53,208 bases of DNA, taken from Azospirillum isscasi. GTDB lineage: Bacteria; Pseudomonadota; Alphaproteobacteria; Azospirillales; Azospirillaceae. The stretch covers positions 1 through 53,208 of the forward strand of contig NZ_JAUJFI010000016.1 of assembly GCF_030849505.1 (NCBI RefSeq). Reading direction: 5' to 3'. Under the pieces are notes generated by a model that was not told where the DNA came from, did not search any database, and saw nothing but the letters and a program-made list of their open reading frames with translations. Of this stretch, positions 45,522 to 53,208 are shown in pieces; the first letter of the stretch is position 1, and the number at the start of each line of letters is the position of its first letter. Both the position numbers and the translations under genes were made by a program.

Positions 45522-45712
45522 AGACTTCTCCCACGCCGTCGTTTTGCACGAAATGGCTGCCTCAGAACATTGCGAGATTACCCAATCCGCTGTGGTATTC
45601 ATATACGTGCAGGTTGGGCAAGAACTGCGCCGGTAGCCCGGTTCCTGCATCGGAGCGCATCCAAACCGATTGAGTAATCACATTTCTCATCATCGCTCGG
45701 CAAAATTGCCAC

Positions 45713-45741
45713 TTTATATCCGCTCTAGTAGCATGTCTCAA
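45713..45741 (-). promoter_or_regulatory. Sigma70-type promoter of the dpdE-dpdD operon
   Basis: On the minus strand TTGAGA (45741-45736) is followed after exactly 17 bp by TATAAA (45718-45713); each box matches 5 of 6 consensus bases. The predicted start near 45706 leaves a leader of about 185 nt before GTG 45521. The surrounding 45660-45840 is locally AT-rich. Confidence 0.6.
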
Positions 45742-46105
45742 TGCAACTTGCAATCGGCGCGGTGAGTGCCTGACGTGGTGTAGCGTCGATCGGAACTGGC
45801 TCGGTTCAATAAATATCGATTGACGTGAGTACAAGGTGCTGAGTGATGCCAAAAACATTCTCCCTCCGTGGTCTTCCTGGTCTGCGAGCAAGCCTGCGTC
45901 TGCCACCGACTTTCCTGTGCTGCCCACTCAACCTCTGCTTGGCTGCGCATGATTTGAAAGAACCGCTGATCCAATGCCACCCCTTCACAGCGGGATTGCG
46001 GCCTTGTGTGTGTCATACCGGCCAGCGGAGGCGCTGACTCAATGAAGGGGACTCCCAAGTCGAGCGAACGATGATTCGATTCCTCATTTCGATGGGAAAG
46101 AGCGG
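45742..46105. other. Intergenic stretch upstream of dpdE
   Basis: No protein-like frame. The right part (from about 46020) is probably the left end of the IS630-type element; its exact inverted repeat could not be placed. Confidence 0.4.
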
Positions 46106-46822
46106 ATGGCAGCGGCGTTGCCGTTCCGGGAAGACCTGAACACCAGCGAGTCGCGCGCCTCGGCGCGGCGGGAGCGAAAAAGGCGGGTGGCGGCACGGAT
46201 GTTCGCCATCGCCCATGCTCTTGATGGAATGAGCCGAGGTGAGGCAGCGCGTCCGGCCGGCATGGACCGCCAAGCCCTGCGCGATGCGGTGGTGCGCTAC
46301 AACGCTGAGGGTGTGGCCGTACTGAGTGGTCGTCCGCCACCCGGTCGGCCGGAATGGCTGAGCGAGGGTGAATTGGCGAGGCTCAAGGCGATGGTCCTCG
46401 TCGGCCGCGATCCCAAGCGGCAAGGCTGCGAGGAGCGGACCCTGCCGATCTTGTGCGAGGTGATCGCCGAACGCTTCGCCAAGATGCTGCATCCAGCCAG
46501 CCTGTCGCGCATTGTGCGGCGGTCGGGGCTGTTGACGCAGAAGACACGGCCCCGTCACCCGCAGTCCGACGCCAAGGCGCAAGCCGCGTTCCAAAAAAGG
46601 GGCTGCGCGAAGCCCTGAAGGCCGCGGCGTCCGCACACCCTGACCGCCGCCTCCAGTTCTGGTGCCAGACAAAGCCTGCATTGGTCAGAAGGGCCGCACC
46701 ACGCATTGCTGGTGGGAGCGCGGGAGCGTCCGGCCGGGCTGTGCGACAAGCGCTTCACCTCCGCCTACCTCTACGCCGCCGTCTCCCCGGCCAGCGGCGC
46801 CGACTTCGCGCTGGTAATGCCG
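46106..46822 (+). pseudogene. IS630-family transposase, left part
   Basis: The Tc1/mariner-like HTH region is clear (IAHALDGMSRGEAARPAG, ALRDAVVRYNAEGVAVLSGR). The frame is lost after QKRG at about 46605; in other frames the catalytic part can be followed (LREALKAAASAHPDRRLQFW, then QKGRTTHCWWERGS, then CDKRFTSAYLYAAVSPASGA). It is cut at 46822 by the ISL3 insertion. Confidence 0.7.
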
Positions 46823-48632
46823 TGTAAAGGCCGAATGAAGTTTGGTCCATCCGCATTCTCGGTGCATCCCCGATGCGGATCGGAGGCGAAATGAGCACAT
46901 AAAGAGAACGATTTTCCTTTCAGAGTGCCCGCACCCTTGTCCAAATTCCTGCTTTCGTTGCTCCCGGCCGGCCTTGCCGTCGATCAGGTTTCCACCGAGG
47001 CGGATCGTGTCGCCGTGACCGCTCACATGCGGGCTGCAAAGGCGAGCTGTCCGCTGTGCCGTCGCCCCTCCGTGCGCGTCCACAGCCGGTACATGCGACA
47101 TCTGGGCGACCTGCCCTGGCAGGGCCGGATCGGCGAACTCCGTCTGCTGGTCCGCCGCTTCCGCTGTGCGACGGCGGACTGTTCCCGCCGTATCTTCGCC
47201 GAACGCCTGCCCACCGTGGCGGCGCCTCGGGTCAGGCGCACCCGGCGGCTTGCCGAGGCGCAACGCACCATCGCGTTGAGCGCGGGCGGGGATTCCGGCG
47301 CCCGGCTGTCCACCCGGCTCGCCATGCCGGTCAGCGGCGACACGCTGCTGCGTTTGATCCGGGCGGAGCCGGTGCCGCCGGTCTGCGAAGCCCGCATCAC
47401 CGGAATCGATGACTGGGCTTGGCGCCGGGGCAAGCGCTACGGCACCATCGTCGTCGATCTCGAGCGAAACCGTCCCATCGACCTTCTGCCGGACCGCCAA
47501 GCCGACACCGTTGCCACATGGCTGAAAGCCCGTCCTGGCGTCGAGATCGTCGCCCGTGACCGTGCCGGTGCTTACGCCGATGGCGTCCGCCAGGGTGCTC
47601 CCGCCGCCGTCCAGGTCGCCGACCGCTGGCATCTCCTGCACAATCTCACCGATGCGCTGCGCGAGGTCCTCACCGGCCATCACCGCGACCTTCGGGCCGC
47701 CGCCAGGCTGGCTGTCTCTCCCGTGGGAGAAGCCGGGCCAGTAGGAGAAACCGGGCAGGAGCCGCGGTCGCCGCGGTCGGATGAGGAGTCCAGTCCACCA
47801 ACCCGGCGGGAGCAGCGGAGCGCTGCCATTCATGCCGCTCGCCATGCCCGCTACGAAGAAGTCGTCGCGCTGAAAGCCCGCGGGTGGTCGCAAACGCGCA
47901 TCGCTGAAACGCTCCACCTCGACCGCAAGACGGTGCGGGTGTGGCTGCGATCCGGGCAGCCGCCGGCATGGCGCCAGCCGGCCAAGGGGAGCCGGCTTGA
48001 TCCGTTCCTCGATCACCTGCGGCAACGCTGGGACGGCGGCTGCCACAACGCCGCTCAACTCTGGCGGGAGATCAGGTCCCGCGGCTTCACCGGTCAGCGC
48101 AGCATAGTCCGGGACTGGGCACGGCTTCTGCGACAGACCGTACGAAGCGCCGCGTCCATGGCATCGACATCATGGCCGGTGCCGTCGCGCCGCCGGGCAG
48201 CATGGTTGGTAATCGCCGACGAGCAGGAGATCGATCCGACCGAACAGGCCTTCGTCTCGGCCCTGATCGCCCGATCACCAGAACTGGGACGAACCATCAC
48301 CGTGACCCGTGCCTTTCGGGCGATGGTCCGAGGACAACGAGCCGGAGAACTGGACAACTGGCTGCTGACGGCGGAGGGCACCCCCTTGGCGGGCTTTGCC
48401 AATGGCTTGAAGCGCGATCTTGCTGCGGTCCGGGCGGCTCTGTCCCTGCCGTGGAGCACTGGGCCAGTGGAGGGGCAGATCAGCCGGCTGAAGACGATCA
48501 AGCGCATGATGAACGGCCGCGGCGGTTTCGACTTGCTGCGCCATCGCGTGCTCGAGGCCGCCTGAATGCCCACGCCCAGGCTGCTGCCCTGCACCGAAAA
48601 TGCGGATGGGCCAGTATCCAATCGGCACTGAC
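46823..48632 (+). mobile_element. ISL3-family insertion sequence, intact
   Basis: 1.81 kb, imperfect inverted ends sharing CCATCCGCATT and TCGGTGCA (46851-46868 and the mirror near 48591-48613). The flanks ATGCCG at 46817-46822 and 48633-48638 look like the target duplication (6 bp visible; 8 bp is usual for the family). It interrupts the IS630-type transposase gene in the middle of ALVMP-TVSTAAM. Confidence 0.75.
46925..48565 (+). CDS. ISL3-family transposase
   Basis: 546 residues from GTG 46925. An N-terminal zinc finger (SCPLCRRPSVRVHSRYMRHL ... RCATADCSRR), a DDE-type core beginning ITGIDDWAWRRGKRYGTIVV (Asp-Asp-Trp signature of the family) and VARDRAGAYADGVRQGAP, an HTH in the middle (LKARGWSQTRIAETLHLDRK) and the C-terminal end VEGQISRLKTIKRMMNGRGG. 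No stop or shift, so probably functional. Confidence 0.9.
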   Translation: MPAPLSKFLLSLLPAGLAVDQVSTEADRVAVTAHMRAAKASCPLCRRPSVRVHSRYMRHLGDLPWQGRIGELRLLVRRFRCATADCSRRIFAERLPTVAAPRVRRTRRLAEAQRTIALSAGGDSGARLSTRLAMPVSGDTLLRLIRAEPVPPVCEARITGIDDWAWRRGKRYGTIVVDLERNRPIDLLPDRQADTVATWLKARPGVEIVARDRAGAYADGVRQGAPAAVQVADRWHLLHNLTDALREVLTGHHRDLRAAARLAVSPVGEAGPVGETGQEPRSPRSDEESSPPTRREQRSAAIHAARHARYEEVVALKARGWSQTRIAETLHLDRKTVRVWLRSGQPPAWRQPAKGSRLDPFLDHLRQRWDGGCHNAAQLWREIRSRGFTGQRSIVRDWARLLRQTVRSAASMASTSWPVPSRRRAAWLVIADEQEIDPTEQAFVSALIARSPELGRTITVTRAFRAMVRGQRAGELDNWLLTAEGTPLAGFANGLKRDLAAVRAALSLPWSTGPVEGQISRLKTIKRMMNGRGGFDLLRHRVLEAA

Positions 48633-48960
48633 ATGCCGACCGTCTCCACCGCCGCCATGAGCCTGTTCCTGGACGGCTTCTCCGGGAGCCTGGAACCGGA
48701 CGTCCACGCAGTGCTCGTGCTCGACCAGGCCGGCTGGCATGGAGCGCGGGCGCTGGTCGTGCCGGACAACGTTGCGTTTGTGCCGCTGCCGCTTACAGTC
48801 CCGAGTTAAACCCGGTCGAGTGCGTCTGGCTGCACCTGCGCGAGCGCTTCCTCTCCCATCGGTTCCTGGACGACTACGACGCCGTCGTCCAGGCCTGCTG
48901 CGACGCCTGGAACACCCTCACCGCCACACCCAGGGCGTCTAAGCTCCATAACCAGCTACC
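48633..48960 (+). pseudogene. IS630-family transposase, right part
   Basis: Continues the interrupted gene: TVSTAAMSLFLDGFSGSLEP, VLVLDQAGWHGA (catalytic Asp), then a -1 shift at about 48790 leads into AYSPELNPVECVWLHLRERF (catalytic Glu region) and AWNTLTATP. The end of the element is near 48960. Confidence 0.7.
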
Positions 48961-49302
48961 CATGGCTCCCATTTGTCAATGTTTAGGCTTGGCGGTATCA
49001 GTCTGCATGCCGGGGAAGTACATTTTTCCGTTAGGCCCAAGGTGTTTGGTTTCGGGTGGGTGTGTGATCGGGGTGCCAAGGGGCAGGAGGGAGCCGCATT
49101 TCTTGGACTTCGGCGACCTCGATGTTGTGGACCACGTACAGGCAGTCCAACGAACCGTTCTTCCGGGCCACCTGCCTCTCTGTACTGCCCGATTGGCCGG
49201 CTTGAATGTGCCGTCCGACTGTGCCATCTCTGTGCCATCGGTCGGCGTCGAAACCGTTGCGGGCCAAGGCTGGCAAGGGTTTCAGGAGATGTCAGTTGGG
49301 GG
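48961..49302. other. Non-coding right end of the island
   Basis: No credible gene. It holds the CTGTGCCA doublet (49219-49237) and, touching attR, GTTGGGGG (49295-49302), which is complementary to CCCCCAAC within the repeat. Confidence 0.5.
49219..49237 (+). promoter_or_regulatory. Candidate integrase arm-type sites, right end
   Basis: CTGTGCCA occurs twice in direct orientation (49219-49226, 49230-49237), 65 nt inside attR. The wider context ACTGTGCCATC is also shared with the left end. Confidence 0.45.
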
Positions 49303-49321
49303 TCCTAGTCCCCCAACCAAC
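49303..49321 (+). repeat. attR core repeat
   Basis: Exact copy of 833-851. The 8 nt just before it (GTTGGGGG) and CCCCCAAC (49310-49317) form a perfect inverted repeat around TCCTAGT, an 8-7-8 layout expected for a tyrosine recombinase core site. Confidence 0.88.
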
Positions 49322-49532
49322 TCCTCTGAAAATCCTCAAAAAAAGCCGTTGTCTCCGCGCCTCCGCATCGAGGCTTGCGGGCGAACGCGAATGCCTTCCA
49401 AAATCGAACATGCGGTTGAGTGCCGCGCCGGCAACGGCCAGAATGCGGCGGTGCGGCGCGCGGGACGACCGGTCGTCTCCGGTGGTTTCCTCTTGCGCGC
49501 CATATCGCATGGCGGGTTGGGAGAGGAACAGG

Positions 49533-51605
<2,073 letters not shown>

Positions 51606-51728
51606 CGGCTCCGCCGCCGGTTTCCCCTCTCCCTCCGGGGGCGGGGCGGCAACGGGCGCATGCGACAGTCCTGTGACCGATCCGGCTTCGCCTTGCCGGT
51701 GGGGCGGCTTTTGCGGTAAACATCCGGC

Positions 51729-51962
51729 ATGGTCGAAACGCGCCGCACCGGTGACCGCTCCAACGAACCGATCCGCTCCGAGGTCGGCGGCGGGCGAGTC
51801 GCGCCGCCGGGCTCGGTCGGCATCCGCAACCGGGCGGAGCAGGTCGGCGGCGGGCGCCAGCGCATACCCACCGTCCGCGAATTGGCGAGCCTCGTCGTCA
51901 ACGGCATTCTGACGCTGCCGCGCAACTACCGCCGCGGCATGTACCTGGACGTTCAAGTCTAG
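51729..51962 (+). CDS. Small protein of unknown function
   Basis: 77 residues. The N-terminal half is Gly/Arg-rich and probably disordered (RSEVGGGRVAPPGSVG). The C-terminal half is ordered (IPTVRELASLVVNGILTLPR) and ends RGMYLDVQV. It converges with the glycosyltransferase (stops 10 nt apart). The ribosome binding site is weak; composition looks like a real gene. Confidence 0.5.
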   Translation: MVETRRTGDRSNEPIRSEVGGGRVAPPGSVGIRNRAEQVGGGRQRIPTVRELASLVVNGILTLPRNYRRGMYLDVQV

Positions 51963-51972
51963 GCGGCCAGGT

Positions 51973-52731
51973 TTAAGCCGTTCCCCCACCCACATAGGGC
52001 GCGACCTCCGGCCCGAACAGGCTCTCCAGCAGCAGCGGCGGCAATTCGTACTGCGGCAGGCACAGGCTGGTGCTGCGGGCGTGCAGGGTGTGCAGGCACA
52101 GCCCCTCGGCGTCCGGAAAGGCGGCGAAGCGGAAACGCTCCCGCGCGGCTTTCATGAAGGGGGCGTCCTCGCAGGCGTTGACCGGCGGAAAGCGCACCGC
52201 CTCCCACACCGACCGGCGGTAGGCGTAGGAAAAGCCGTAGCCCAGCAGATTGTCGTCGGACGGCGGCGTGTCGGGCGCCTCCACATAGGCGCGGGCCGTC
52301 CGCCCCCAGCGGTGGTGGGAGCCGCCGCGCGCCGTGTCCCAATAGCCGAAGGCGCCGTGCACCGCGCTGTGCAGGAACCATCCGGACAGGGTCACCGCGT
52401 CGTGGCCACGCTCCAGCCAGCCGACCATCCGTTCCACATAGGCCGGCGCGTAGAAGTCGTCGTCGTCGAAATGGACGATGACGTCGCCGCGCGCGTGCTC
52501 CGCCAGGATGTTGCGCTTTTCCCCGATGGCGTAGCGGCGGGGGGAGTAGAAATACTTCAGTCGCGGCCCGGCCAGCGGCTGGAGATAGGCGGACGGGCGC
52601 GGGCTGTCGTCGAACACCAGCCATTCGATGTCGGGAACCGTCTGGGACAGGATGCGGGCGTGGCACAGCGGCAGGAAATCCTCCCGTCCCCAGCTTGGCG
52701 TGATGACGCTGACGAGCGGCCGGTCGGCCAT
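51973..52731 (-). CDS. Family 2 glycosyltransferase
   Basis: 252 residues from ATG 52731, with GGAGAG upstream. GT-A fold: LVSVITPSWGREDFLPLCHA at the N-terminus, ILSQTVPDIEWLVFDDSP, and the metal-binding acidic motif VHFDDDDFYAPAYVERM. The C-terminal third holds SYAYRRSVWEAV and EDAPFMKAA, typical of acceptor-side loops. Likely transfers a sugar in surface polysaccharide or glycan synthesis; the substrate cannot be told. Confidence 0.88.
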   Translation of the reverse strand: MADRPLVSVITPSWGREDFLPLCHARILSQTVPDIEWLVFDDSPRPSAYLQPLAGPRLKYFYSPRRYAIGEKRNILAEHARGDVIVHFDDDDFYAPAYVERMVGWLERGHDAVTLSGWFLHSAVHGAFGYWDTARGGSHHRWGRTARAYVEAPDTPPSDDNLLGYGFSYAYRRSVWEAVRFPPVNACEDAPFMKAARERFRFAAFPDAEGLCLHTLHARSTSLCLPQYELPPLLLESLFGPEVAPYVGGGTA

Positions 52732-52826
52732 GGTCTCTCCTTCGCAACGGGTGGCGACAACGGGTGGTGGCGCCCGGCCGCTGCGCCGCATGGACTCGAG
52801 GCCGGCGGCGCGTGTAGACAGGCGGC

Positions 52827-53208
52827 ATGGTGACATTACGGGACGCCCTGGCCGCCGCGGTCGGCCATCATCAGGCGGGCCGGCTGATCGAGGCCCGGCC
52901 CCTCTATCATAGCATCCTGCGCAGCCAGCCGGGCCACCCCGACGCGCTTCACCTGCTGGGCGTTCTGGAAAGCCAGTGCGGGCGCCCGACTATGGCGCTG
53001 CCGCTGCTGCGCCGCGCCGTGGCTCTGCTGCCCGGCGACGCCGATTTCCTCGGCAACCTGGCGCGGACCCTGCGCGCGGCGGGACAGACCGGCGCGGCGG
53101 AGCGCGCCTTCGCCCGCACGGCGGCGCTCGACCCCGCCGGCGCTGTTCGCCAAGCAGCGCGGCGGCGAGGACATCACCGACGACAGCCTGCTGATCGGCT
53201 GAGCCGCA
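52827..53208 (+). CDS. TPR protein, N-terminal part (cut by window edge)
   Basis: ATG 52827, divergent from the glycosyltransferase (95 nt between starts). At least three TPR-like units: AGRLIEARPLYHSILRSQPG, HPDALHLLGVLESQCGR, ALPLLRRAVALLPGDADFLG, then NLARTLRAAGQTGAAERAFA. TPR proteins next to family 2 glycosyltransferases are common. The frame stays open to the edge, but near 53140 another frame becomes more protein-like and ends in TGA at 53200-53202, so a sequencing or real frameshift is possible. Confidence 0.6.
   Translation, partial: MVTLRDALAAAVGHHQAGRLIEARPLYHSILRSQPGHPDALHLLGVLESQCGRPTMALPLLRRAVALLPGDADFLGNLARTLRAAGQTGAAERAFARTAALDPAGAVRQAARRRGHHRRQPADRLSR

Larger units (their letters stand above)
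833..49321. mobile_element. Integrated genomic island in tRNA-Gln, about 48.5 kb
   Basis: It is bounded by identical 19-bp repeats, one inside the tRNA-Gln gene and one before nadE, with a tyrosine recombinase gene just inside the left end. The cargo is defence-type: a Wadjet remnant, an McrBC-like system and a complete dpd cluster, plus several insertion sequences and a second recombinase module. No conjugation (relaxase, type IV secretion) or phage structural genes are seen, so self-transfer is not supported by the sequence. Confidence 0.88.

Noticed and set aside
49206..49532. Upstream extension of the nadE frame by 109 codons
   Set aside because: It would begin inside the island, before attR, and cross the att repeat; the ATG at 49533 has a good Shine-Dalgarno sequence and gives the usual length.

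Overview
The window looks like a piece of alphaproteobacterial chromosome, most likely Azospirillum or another Rhodospirillales (inference from high GC, long codon-biased frames and the flanking gene types; not tested by search). A roughly 48.5 kb integrated genomic island fills most of it. The island sits in the 3' end of a tRNA-Gln(CTG) gene. A 19-bp direct repeat that includes the last 17 nt of that tRNA gene occurs at 833-851 (attL) and again at 49303-49321 (attR). A large tyrosine recombinase gene (971-3331) lies just inside attL.

Core genome flanks: on the left are a partial TPR-like gene and a five-gene tRNA cluster (Thr, Ala, Asp, Val, Gln) with a good promoter. On the right are glutamine-dependent NAD+ synthetase (nadE), a small conserved-looking protein, a family-2 glycosyltransferase and the start of a TPR protein.

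Island layout from left to right: (1) integrase and a small helical protein; (2) a decayed Wadjet (JetC/JetD) remnant; (3) an apparently intact McrBC-like pair (AAA+ motor plus DUF2357/PD-(D/E)XK nuclease) followed by three genes that share one small N-terminal domain joined to three different C-terminal parts; (4) small genes of unknown function, a tandem 22-bp repeat array, palindromic sites, a MerR/excisionase-type HTH gene and two overlapping tyrosine recombinase genes; (5) a low-GC stretch with an orphan gene that may have a transglutaminase-like fold; (6) IS110 and IS3 wreckage; (7) a complete dpd (7-deazapurine in DNA) system of about 24.5 kb; (8) an IS630 copy split by an intact ISL3-family element; (9) recombinase-site-like repeats and attR.

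How the dpd genes work together: a rightward, tightly coupled operon carries a dpdC candidate, dpdB, dpdA, a second dpdB paralogue, queE, a 34-codon mini-ORF, queC and queD. QueD, QueE and QueC make preQ0 from the FolE product. DpdA with DpdB exchanges preQ0 for guanine in DNA, and DpdC is thought to convert it to the amide. A convergent leftward operon, dpdE-F-G-H-I-J-K-D, is overlapped at every junction and carries three helicases, an AAA-type ATPase, a PLD-type protein and accessory factors. These form the restriction arm. A strong-looking sigma70-type promoter precedes dpdE.

The most novel-looking points are the dpdB duplication around dpdA, the coupled mini-ORF between queE and queC, the three-gene shared-domain family behind the McrBC-like pair, and the organised repeats around the recombinase genes.
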